This document shows positions 1 to 5,359 of a DNA stretch of 5,711 nucleotides, in pieces. The stretch covers positions 1 to 5,711 of the forward strand of contig WFPR01000075.1 in assembly GCA_015487455.1 (NCBI GenBank), given 5' to 3'. The DNA comes from Candidatus Bipolaricaulota bacterium. Lineage in GTDB: Bacteria > Bipolaricaulota > Bipolaricaulia > RBG-16-55-9. A program made the translations under genes and the position numbers. A model generated the notes under the pieces. It was not told the DNA's origin and did not search any database. It saw nothing but the letters and a program-made list of their open reading frames with translations. How positions within the stretch are numbered: the first letter of the stretch is position 1; every line of letters starts with the position of its first letter.

Positions 1-38
1 CTCCTAGCCCCACCAGCCTCTCGCCCGTTTGCGTTCAA

Positions 39-111
39 GGGGACGTAGCTCAGTTGGGAGAGCGCCGGCTTTGCAAGCCGGAGGTCGCCGGTTCGAGTCC
101 GGTCGTCTCCA
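39..111 (+). tRNA. tRNA-Ala with anticodon UGC
   Basis: A full cloverleaf can be folded by hand. The 7-bp acceptor stem pairs GGGGACG with CGTCTCC, the D stem pairs GCTC with GAGC, the anticodon stem pairs CCGGC with GCCGG around the loop TTTGCAA, and the T stem pairs GCCGG with CCGGT around TTCGAGT. The anticodon is TGC (72-74), which reads GCA and related alanine codons. The third acceptor pair is G3-U70, the classic alanine identity element, and the discriminator base is A111. The 3' CCA is not encoded: the bases after A111 are CCC, so a CCA-adding enzyme would be needed. The 38 bases upstream show no clear promoter, so the gene may be expressed from outside the window or as part of a tRNA cluster. 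Downstream it faces ddl, 25 bases away. Confidence 0.97.
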
Positions 112-119
112 CCCCCAGA

Positions 120-134
120 GGGGCGGAAAGCCCC
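120..134. terminator. Small GC hairpin between tRNA-Ala and ddl
   Basis: GGGGC (120-124) and GCCCC (130-134) form a 5-bp inverted repeat around the loop GGAAA. It lies 8 bases after the tRNA and 2 bases beyond the ddl stop codon, where a shared terminator for two convergent genes would be expected. Neither strand carries a T-tract after the stem, so intrinsic termination is only a weak suggestion. It could equally be a chance GC inverted repeat. Confidence 0.25.
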
Positions 135-136
135 GC

Positions 137-1117
137 CTAGGAAACGGGCTTCAAGAGCGCCGTCTCCAGCATGCGCTCCACCAGCTCGTCGAACGGGATG
201 CCGGCGGCCTCGGCGGCCTTGGGCAGGTCGCTCGTCTGGGTCATCCCCGGGAGGGTGTTGACCTCCAGCACGTAGGGCTCGCCTCGGGGCGTGACCCGCA
301 AATCCACCCGGGAGTACCCAAAGCACCCGAGCGCTCGATGCGCCCTCAACGCGACATCCTGGACGCGCCGGGTCGTCCCCTCGTCGAGCTCAGCGGGGAC
401 GACGAACTCCGTCAGCCCCGGCGTGTACTTGGCCTGATAGTCGTAAAACGCGCGCTTGGCCCGCAGCTCGATCAGGGGCAGCGCCCGGTCCTCCCCCTCG
501 ACGCGCAGAATCCCCGCGGTGACCTCCTTGCCCTCGATGAACTTCTCCACGAAGACCGCCCCGAACTCGCGTCGGGTCTGTCTTACGGCCTCGATGAGCG
601 CCTCGCGGTCGGGGACGATGTGCACGCCGACGCTCGAGCCCTCCCGCACGGGCTTCACCACGCAGGGGAAGCCCAGCGCCTCCTCGACCTCCGCGGCCCA
701 GCTCGCCCACGCCTCCGAGCCGGGATCACTAGAATCAGGAGGGGGCTCCTGAGGGGGCGGCTCCACGTGAGGGGGCGTGAGGAGCCCGACGTGGCGGAAC
801 TCGCGCTTGGCCGCGAGCTTGTCCATGGCCAGCGCGCACGCCAAGGGCCCGGAGCCCGTGTACGGGCGGTTGAGCAGCTCGAGCAGCAGCTGGATCGTGC
901 CGTCCTCGCCGATCCCGCCGTGGAGGCAGTTGAACACCACGTCGACGCCGGTGAGCTGCTCGACGAGCGCGTTCGGGTCGTCGAAGACGAGCCTTTGGGC
1001 GTTGTAGCCCCGGCGCTTCAGCGCTTGATAGACGTTCTCGCCGGAGCGCAGCGACACCTCGCGCTCGGCGGAGAGCCCGCCCATCAGCACCCCGATCCGC
1101 TTGCGTTTGAGGGCCAT
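137..1117 (-). CDS. ddl: D-alanine--D-alanine ligase (Ddl), ATP-grasp family
   Basis: This 326-residue cytoplasmic enzyme joins two D-alanines using ATP for the peptidoglycan stem peptide. Family motifs run in order: GGLSAEREVSL (13-23; E18 matches E. coli DdlB E15), LHGGIGEDGT (65-74), YTGSG (86-90), AMDK (97-100), VVKPVREGSSVG (153-164; S161 matches S150), FYDYQAKY (224-231), RVD (270-272) and LEVNTLPGMT (284-293; E285 and N287 are metal ligands). The omega-loop K230-Y231 pair is intact, which favours D-Ala-D-Ala over D-Ala-D-lactate specificity. The ATG at 1117 places the N-terminus as in known Ddl proteins. An in-frame GTG 18 bases upstream is a weaker alternative, because GGGAG sits only one base before the ATG. 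The loop at residues 115-133 is unusually proline-rich. Here ddl stands alone, not beside murC/ftsQ, and is divergent from the foldase gene. The same frame stays open far upstream, but that stretch is antisense to the next gene. Confidence 0.96.
   Translation of the reverse strand: MALKRKRIGVLMGGLSAEREVSLRSGENVYQALKRRGYNAQRLVFDDPNALVEQLTGVDVVFNCLHGGIGEDGTIQLLLELLNRPYTGSGPLACALAMDKLAAKREFRHVGLLTPPHVEPPPQEPPPDSSDPGSEAWASWAAEVEEALGFPCVVKPVREGSSVGVHIVPDREALIEAVRQTRREFGAVFVEKFIEGKEVTAGILRVEGEDRALPLIELRAKRAFYDYQAKYTPGLTEFVVPAELDEGTTRRVQDVALRAHRALGCFGYSRVDLRVTPRGEPYVLEVNTLPGMTQTSDLPKAAEAAGIPFDELVERMLETALLKPVS
739..776. repeat. Three copies of GAGGGGGC inside ddl
   Basis: The 8-mer GAGGGGGC occurs at 739-746, 751-758 and 769-776 on the plus strand. 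On the ddl strand it reads GCCCCCTC and encodes the PPP clusters of a proline-rich loop (about residues 114-127). The stretch just after it in the reading direction encodes DSSDPG using TCT and AGT serine codons, which are A/T-richer than the surrounding codons. The loop lies between the MDK motif and the VVKP strand. The MDK-to-KP spacing is about 8 residues longer than in E. coli DdlB. Simple-repeat expansion is a plausible origin. Confidence 0.6.
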
Positions 1118-1161
1118 GCTCCCAGACCCCACCCTGACCAAACTGGACTGGACCAGGCTGT

Positions 1162-1191
1162 ACTGTACGGACGGGCGTTCCCGGCGCGCAA
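1162..1191 (-). promoter_or_regulatory. Candidate promoter of ddl
   Basis: Read on the minus strand, TTGCGC (1191-1186) is followed after 18 bases by TACAGT (1167-1162), matching the sigma-70 consensus at 3/6 and 4/6 positions. Transcription would start near 1155, giving a leader of about 38 bases before the ATG at 1117. The -10 element lies in the near-palindrome GTACTGTAC. The match is moderate, so this is an inference from sequence and position. Confidence 0.4.
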
Positions 1192-1249
1192 GGCCCCCCG
1201 TCCTGCCCTCACATTGCAACACACCGCACCCTGAAAAGAAAGTAAGAAA

Positions 1250-1266
1250 GACGGGGCGAGCCCGTC
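1250..1266 (-). terminator. Terminator-like hairpin upstream of ddl, minus strand
   Basis: GACGGG (1250-1255) and CCCGTC (1261-1266) form a 6-bp stem with a 5-base loop. On the minus strand the stem is followed by a pyrimidine-rich, T-containing tract (TTTCTTACTTTCTTTTC, 1249-1233), as in an intrinsic terminator. No minus-strand gene lies directly upstream. If real, it would stop antisense transcripts from the foldase gene before they reached ddl. The T-tract is interrupted by C and A, so confidence is low. Confidence 0.3.
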
Positions 1267-1293
1267 GGGCTGAAGGCCGTCGCGCGTCGCGCG
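1259..1293. promoter_or_regulatory. Pair of 5-3-5 inverted repeats, candidate operator
   Basis: AGCCC-GTC-GGGCT (1259-1271) and CGCGC-GTC-GCGCG (1281-1293) are both perfect 5-bp inverted repeats with the same GTC centre. Their centres (1265 and 1287) are 22 bases apart, close to two helical turns. The second ends one base before the -35 element of the foldase promoter. This is the geometry of a dimeric-regulator operator pair, but the arms differ in sequence and GC-rich DNA produces such repeats by chance. The first overlaps, and is mutually exclusive with, the hairpin at 1250-1266. Confidence 0.3.
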
Positions 1294-1294
1294 C

Positions 1295-1323
1295 TTGTCT
1301 CCCCGCCTGGGCCGAACTATACT
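1295..1323 (+). promoter_or_regulatory. Sigma-70-type promoter of the parvulin-TPR/propeller pair
   Basis: TTGTCT (1295-1300, 4/6 to TTGACA) is followed by a 17-base spacer and TATACT (1318-1323, 5/6 to TATAAT), standing out from GC-rich surroundings. Transcription would begin near 1330, leaving only about four bases before the ATG at 1334. The mRNA would therefore be leaderless or nearly so, which fits the lack of a Shine-Dalgarno sequence there. It also argues against the in-frame TTG at 1295 as the start, since that codon is part of the -35 element. Confidence 0.6.
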
Positions 1324-1333
1324 GAACGAAGCC

Positions 1334-3940
1334 ATGCCCTTGAAACGCCGCTCGGTTTGGCTGCTCGTGGCCGTCGGGGCGCTCGTCGTCGGGGGGGGCA
1401 TCTGGGGCCTGTGGCTCTCGCCCTGGAGCCCATGGGCGTCCCAGGCGTCCTCCGGTTCGAATTCCGAGGTCGCGCTCGTCGTCAACGGCGAGGTCATCCC
1501 CGCCGAGCAGCTGGAGGAGGCCTTCCAGGAGTTCGTGCGGGCGTATCGGGCGGCGCTGCCGAGCGACGAGCGGCTGCAGTTCGACCGCCAGCTGGCTGGC
1601 GCGCCGGGGGCCTACTACCGCCTCCAGCTCAAGGCCCAGATCGCGGAGGAACTGATCCGCAAGACGCTGCTCCAGCAGGCGGCCCGAGAGCTGGGCGCGG
1701 TGCCCAAGCAGTCCGAGGTGCTCAGGGAGGTCGAGCGCAAGATCTGGAAGTTCCTGGAGCAGAACGGCGTGCCCCCGGAGCGGATCGAGCGGGCGCTCAA
1801 AGACCCGAAGACGTGGCGCAGCCCCTTCACCCGGCGGCTGATCCGCGACACGCGCCAGGAGCTGCTCGAGGAGCGCCTGCGGCTCAAGGTGACGGGCCCG
1901 ATCGAGCCCACCGAGGAGGCGCTGCGGGCGTACTACGAGCGCTACCGCCTGCGCTACTACACGCCGGAGCTGGTGCGCGTGCGGCACATTCTGGTTCGGG
2001 TGCCGGAGGACGCGCCGCCGGAGCGCGTCGAGGCCGCACGCAAGCGCATCGAGCAGATTTACGAGGAGTGGAAGGCGGGCGCGCGCTTCGAGGAGCTGGC
2101 CCGCCGCTACAGCGAGGACCCGCTCACGGCCCCGCAGGGGGGCGACTACGGCTGGATCCAGCGGGGCGACCCCACGGGGGAAGAGTTCGTCGAGCTGGCC
2201 TTCTCGCTGAGGGAGCCCGGCGAGGTCGGCGGCCCGGTGCGCACCAAGCGCGGCTTCCACCTCGTCCAGCTCGTGGAGCGCCGCCCCGAGCGGGGCGCGA
2301 CCTTCGAGAGCGTCCGCGATGAGGTGTTGAAGGATTACGTCCGGGAGACGACGCAGGCGCGCTACGCCCAATGGTACGAGGAGCGCCGCGCTCGGGCCCA
2401 AATCGAGGTCAAGGACCCGCTGCTGGCGGCCTATTGGCTCGAGGCGAAGGACCGCGAGGCCGCCCGCCGCGCCTACGAGAGGATCCGCGACGAGGGCCTG
2501 AGCGACGACCCCTACTTGGGCTACTACATCGCTCGGCTCTACCGCCTCGAGCTGGATGAAGTGGAACGCGAGCTTGAGAAGCTTCCTCCAGACGATCCCA
2601 AGGCGCGGGAGCTTCAAGCGCGTGTGGAGGCGCTCACGCGGGCGATCGTGAGGAACTTGAAGGCCGTGCTGGCCGCCGGGCAGCCGGAGCGCGGGCTCTT
2701 CGAGGAGATCTTGGAGTTGGCCCCCGACGACGTTGGAACGCGCTTCGAGTTCGCCCGCTGGCTGATGGAGCAGGGGCGCTGGGAGGAGGCCGCCGAGCAG
2801 CTCGCCCGGGTGGTCGAGCTCGATCCCGAGCGCGCCCAGGCCCACGCGCTCTACGGCCGGCTGCTCCTCGAGCTGGACAGGCTGCCCGAGGCGGTCCAGC
2901 ACCTCGAGCGGGCGTTAGAGTTGCTCCCCCCTGAGGACGAGGGCGTTGGGGTTGGAGATCTCAAGCTGATGCTCGCGCGGGCCTACGAGCGGCTCGGGCG
3001 GGCCGAGGAGGCCCGAGCGCTCTGGACAGACGCCCTGAGGGACGACCCCAAGAACGTCGAGGCCCATCGCGGGCTGGCCCGGCTGGCCCAAGCCCGAGGG
3101 GACGTCGAGGGGGCGATCAAGCACTTGGAGGCGGCGCTTAAAGCTGGAGCTGGAGCTGAATCTGAGGCCGAGGAGCGGGCTCGGTTGTGGGTTGAGATCG
3201 GCCGGCTGCGCCTTCAAACTGGGGATCTTGAGCGCGCCGAGGAGGCGTTCCGCCGGGCGCTCAAAGAGCACGACAATCTTCCCGAGGCGTATTTGGGGTT
3301 AGGGGACCTGGCCCGGCAGCGAGGGGACGAGGCGCGGGCGCTGAAGCTCTATCGGCAGGGCTGGGAGCGGGCCGTCGGCTGGGCCGTGAAGGAGCAGCTG
3401 GCCCTGAGGATGTTGGCGCTGCAGCCCGACGACGTCGAGCTGCGATTCGAGCTGGCCAAGCTGTACGAGCAGCGCAGGCGCTACGACGAGGCGATCGCCC
3501 AGTATCAGCGGGTTGTGCAGCTCCGGCCCGAGGCGCTGCGGGCCTGGCACGCGCTGGGCGACCTCTACAGGTTGCAGGGGCGATACGACGAAGCGATTCA
3601 GGCGTACGAGGAGGGGCTCCGGCGCGCAGGGAGCCCCGAGCAACAAGTCGGGCTCTGGGCCAAGATCTACTACGCCGAGCGCGACCGGGGTCGGGCGGCG
3701 GGCTCGGCGCTGTCGCCGAAGGGCCTGGAAGCGCTGTATCGGCTGGCCCGCCTGGAGGCCGCCCGAGGCCGCTACGAGGAGGCCGCTAATTATTTGAGCA
3801 AACTGCTGGAAGCCGACCCGACGTATCGCGAGGCCGAGGTGCGGCGGCTCGTCGAACAGCTCCGCCGCCAGGGCTTCGCCGTCCCCATGCCCTCCTCGGC
3901 GCCTTCAGGGGTGGAGCCAGGCGAAGGGGAGCAGCCATGA
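1334..3940 (+). CDS. Membrane-anchored SurA/PpiC-type parvulin prolyl isomerase fused to TPR repeats
   Basis: The product has 868 residues. After a basic N-terminus (K4, R5, R6) comes one hydrophobic segment (about 8-28) without a lipobox, so the protein is probably anchored and faces outward. Residues 45-205 resemble the helical SurA/PrsA N-terminal region, beginning ALVVNGEVIPAEQL. Residues 211-317 are a parvulin rotamase domain with HILV (H218), YSEDP (D262), GGDYGW (269-274), AFSLREPGEVGGPV (289-302) and RGFHLVQL (306-313, H309). Both conserved histidines are present, so cis-trans prolyl isomerase activity is likely. From about 466 to 830 there are about nine TPR units, for example RYDEAIAQYQRVVQLRPEA (716-734) and RYDEAIQAYEEGL (750-762); residues 363-415 may hold degenerate ones. 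I see no cysteine. The ATG at 1334 is chosen because it gives a normal signal-anchor start and follows the promoter directly. Family known: parvulin foldase. Inferred: envelope chaperone whose TPR arm binds partners. Confidence 0.9.
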   Translation: MPLKRRSVWLLVAVGALVVGGGIWGLWLSPWSPWASQASSGSNSEVALVVNGEVIPAEQLEEAFQEFVRAYRAALPSDERLQFDRQLAGAPGAYYRLQLKAQIAEELIRKTLLQQAARELGAVPKQSEVLREVERKIWKFLEQNGVPPERIERALKDPKTWRSPFTRRLIRDTRQELLEERLRLKVTGPIEPTEEALRAYYERYRLRYYTPELVRVRHILVRVPEDAPPERVEAARKRIEQIYEEWKAGARFEELARRYSEDPLTAPQGGDYGWIQRGDPTGEEFVELAFSLREPGEVGGPVRTKRGFHLVQLVERRPERGATFESVRDEVLKDYVRETTQARYAQWYEERRARAQIEVKDPLLAAYWLEAKDREAARRAYERIRDEGLSDDPYLGYYIARLYRLELDEVERELEKLPPDDPKARELQARVEALTRAIVRNLKAVLAAGQPERGLFEEILELAPDDVGTRFEFARWLMEQGRWEEAAEQLARVVELDPERAQAHALYGRLLLELDRLPEAVQHLERALELLPPEDEGVGVGDLKLMLARAYERLGRAEEARALWTDALRDDPKNVEAHRGLARLAQARGDVEGAIKHLEAALKAGAGAESEAEERARLWVEIGRLRLQTGDLERAEEAFRRALKEHDNLPEAYLGLGDLARQRGDEARALKLYRQGWERAVGWAVKEQLALRMLALQPDDVELRFELAKLYEQRRRYDEAIAQYQRVVQLRPEALRAWHALGDLYRLQGRYDEAIQAYEEGLRRAGSPEQQVGLWAKIYYAERDRGRAAGSALSPKGLEALYRLARLEAARGRYEEAANYLSKLLEADPTYREAEVRRLVEQLRRQGFAVPMPSSAPSGVEPGEGEQP
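1391..1398 (+). repeat. G8 homopolymer in the membrane-anchor codons
   Basis: Eight consecutive G residues encode G20-G21 and the first two bases of G22, inside the hydrophobic anchor and about 57 bases after the start codon. Homopolymers this long near the 5' end of a surface-protein gene can slip in replication and switch expression on or off. The tract is short for a contingency locus and could simply be GC bias, so only its presence is certain. Confidence 0.85.
3143..3160 (+). repeat. Short hexamer repeat between TPR units
   Basis: GCTGGA, GCTGGA and GCTGAA stand in tandem and encode AGAGAE (residues 604-609) in a loop between two TPR repeats (about 575-603 and 615-648). The loop is longer than the usual inter-repeat turn, consistent with a small in-frame repeat expansion. 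Functional effect is probably minor. Confidence 0.6.
3924..3931 (+). promoter_or_regulatory. Ribosome binding site of the propeller gene
   Basis: AAGGGGAG lies 5 bases before the ATG at 3937, inside the end of the foldase gene. It is a good Shine-Dalgarno match and supports this start. With the ATGA stop/start overlap (3937-3940) it suggests coupled translation of the two genes. It contrasts with the foldase gene, which has no such site. Confidence 0.7.
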
Positions 3941-5352
3941 GGGCTCGCAGGAAAGTCGCGACGGTGGCGTTCGCCCTGCTCGCGGTCGGGATCGGGCTCG
4001 GGCTGGCGGCATCACAGCTAAGGATGGCCCCGCTTGCGGGGGCCGGGGGGATCGAGGCCCAGAACGCCCCCAAGCTCAAGCTTGAGGTCGAGTTCGTCTC
4101 GACGATCGGGCGCGACGACACGGAGGGCGAGGCCACGGCCTGGCCGAGCGCGCCCAAGCTGGCCGTGGCGCGCTCCGGCACCCTTCACGTCGTCTACCAA
4201 CGCCGGTGGGGGCGCGGCTCGCCTACAGACAAAAAAGACGACGGCGATGGGGATCGTTGGGTCTACGCGCGCTCCGAGGACGGCGGCCGCACCTGGCGGC
4301 GGGAGGAGCACCCGGGCCGCTGGCCCGCCGTGGCCGTCGACGACCGAGACGTCGTGTACGTCGCGTTCGTCGAGCGCACGGCCGAGCGCGACGCGCTCTG
4401 GCTGTGGGCCCGAGCTCCCGGGCCCGGGTCGCGGTCGGACGCTTGGGCCCCTTGGGCGAAGCGACGGCTCGTCCAAGGCCCGAGGCGCTCGCTGGGAAGC
4501 CCGGCGCTGGCCGTCGGCCCCGACGCGCTCCACCTCGTCTGGGAGCGCCACGAGGGCCGGACCCATCGCATCGAGTACGCCCGCGTCCCCCTCGCGGCCT
4601 GGGCCGAGGCCGAGGGCGAGGGCGGCGGGGAGGGGGGCATCGTCGTCGAGACGCTCGCGGAGAGCCCGCTCGGCGTCTACTTCCCCGCGATCGTCGCGGA
4701 CCCAAGGGGACGGGTCGTGGTCGTCTGGGAGGCGGCGGTGGACGCGACCGCTCACCGCGTCGACGGCGCCGTGCGCCCTCACGGGGGCGAGGCGCGCGCC
4801 TGGACGCTCGTGTCGGGGATCTCGGGCGACGTGGGGGACGCCCGGCACGTGACGCTGGGGCTCGAGGGCTCCGAGGGCGTCCGGGTGGCGTTCGTGGGGC
4901 GGGGGTCGGGCTTCCGCTCGGCGCTGTACACGGCCGCGTTCTCGTTCGAGACGGGGCGCTGGGGGCCTCCCGTGAAGCTCCGAGAGGAGGCGCCCCAGGG
5001 GCTCGACCCCACGCAGCAGACGCTGCTGGCGTTCCCGGCGACCTGGGGCGGACTGCTCCTCTGGGGCCACACCGTCCCCGCCGCCTGCGGGACGGGGCCG
5101 CTCTACGGGCTTTACTTTTCAAGCGCTTTGAGGAGCCCTATCGACGGTGAGGAGGGCGAGGGGGCCGCTGCTCGGGCCCAGGCCCGGGCCCGGGCTCAAG
5201 CGCAGGAGCTGCTCGGCGACTTCGCCTCGTACCCCCACGTGCGCGAGGACCCGCGGGCCCCCGGCGTGTTCCACCTGCTGTGGACGGATCGGGACGTGGA
5301 GGCGCTGAGGGCGTTCGAGGTGCGGTACGCGCGCCTGAGCGCCCGCTTTTAG
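3937..5352 (+). CDS. Secreted Asp-box (sialidase-like) beta-propeller protein, function unknown
   Basis: The product has 471 residues. A basic start (RARRK) and hydrophobic stretch (about 7-25) form a signal peptide or anchor; cleavage could follow the AA at 24-25 or the A at 41, and there is no lipobox. One clear Asp-box, SEDGGRTW (113-120), marks the BNR/sialidase propeller superfamily. A recurring blade pattern (P, AVA, D/G, LHVVW-like strand) appears at about 71-91, 128-148, 187-207, 248-268, 303-323 and 431-453, suggesting six blades. I cannot find a sialidase RIP motif or arginine triad, so glycosidase activity is not supported; scaffolding or ligand binding is likelier. Three inserts look disordered: an acidic DDGDGD (101-106), a Glu/Gly run (224-234) and an Ala-Arg/Gln run (411-423). 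Only one cysteine (C384) is seen. The start overlaps the foldase stop by ATGA, so the two are almost certainly one operon. Another propeller family is possible. Confidence 0.82.
   Translation: MRARRKVATVAFALLAVGIGLGLAASQLRMAPLAGAGGIEAQNAPKLKLEVEFVSTIGRDDTEGEATAWPSAPKLAVARSGTLHVVYQRRWGRGSPTDKKDDGDGDRWVYARSEDGGRTWRREEHPGRWPAVAVDDRDVVYVAFVERTAERDALWLWARAPGPGSRSDAWAPWAKRRLVQGPRRSLGSPALAVGPDALHLVWERHEGRTHRIEYARVPLAAWAEAEGEGGGEGGIVVETLAESPLGVYFPAIVADPRGRVVVVWEAAVDATAHRVDGAVRPHGGEARAWTLVSGISGDVGDARHVTLGLEGSEGVRVAFVGRGSGFRSALYTAAFSFETGRWGPPVKLREEAPQGLDPTQQTLLAFPATWGGLLLWGHTVPAACGTGPLYGLYFSSALRSPIDGEEGEGAAARAQARARAQAQELLGDFASYPHVREDPRAPGVFHLLWTDRDVEALRAFEVRYARLSARF
4614..4637 (+). other. Potential G-quadruplex inside the propeller gene
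   Basis: Four G runs (4614-4616, 4620-4622, 4627-4630, 4632-4637) are separated by 3, 4 and 1 bases, meeting the usual G3+N1-7 rule on the coding strand, so a quadruplex could form in the mRNA. The segment encodes the Glu/Gly-rich insert at residues 226-234, between predicted propeller blades. It may be only a by-product of GGC/GGG/GAG codons. Confidence 0.5.
5170..5205 (+). repeat. Six imperfect hexamer units encoding an Ala-Arg/Ala-Gln run
   Basis: Six in-frame units of the form GCN-C(G/A)(G/A) (GCTCGG, GCCCAG, GCCCGG, GCCCGG, GCTCAA, GCGCAG) encode ARAQARARAQAQ at residues 412-423 of the propeller. A Glu/Gly run (EEGEG, 405-409) comes just before. The whole insert lies between two predicted blade strands and is probably a charged, flexible or helical loop. 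Being hexameric, it could change length without a frameshift. Confidence 0.7.
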
Positions 5353-5359
5353 GCTTAGA

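Noticed and set aside
29..1234. Plus-strand 401-codon open frame over the tRNA and ddl
   Set aside because: It starts inside the region of the tRNA gene and reads the complement of ddl; the translation has no protein-like pattern.
1295..1333. In-frame TTG start 39 bases upstream of the foldase ATG
   Set aside because: It overlaps the predicted -35 and -10 elements, adds a polar stretch before the signal anchor and has no ribosome binding site.
1357..2322. 321-codon plus-strand frame overlapping the foldase gene
   Set aside because: Arg/Gly/Ala-rich out-of-frame reading of the real gene, without domains.
1118..2902. Open frame continuing upstream of ddl for about 595 codons, as if Ddl were a 921-residue fusion protein
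   Set aside because: It is antisense to the parvulin-TPR gene, has no recognisable motifs, and the Ddl homology begins at the ATG at 1117. GC-rich codon bias keeps such frames open.
3937..3966. Possible Tat signal at the propeller N-terminus (ARRKVA)
   Set aside because: The consensus residues after RR (x-F-L-K) are missing; a Sec-type signal fits as well.
4417..4428. 12-base palindrome CCCGGGCCCGGG, repeated exactly at 5183-5194
   Set aside because: Both copies fall on Ala/Pro/Gly/Arg codons in a very GC-rich gene and share no flanking sequence, so chance is the simplest explanation.
4018..5122. Several long minus- and plus-strand frames over the propeller gene
   Set aside because: All are Arg/Pro-rich shadows; the propeller frame alone has a signal peptide, Asp-box and blade periodicity.
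3937..5352. Propeller as an active sialidase
   Set aside because: Only one clear Asp-box and no RIP motif or recognisable catalytic arginine/tyrosine set were found.
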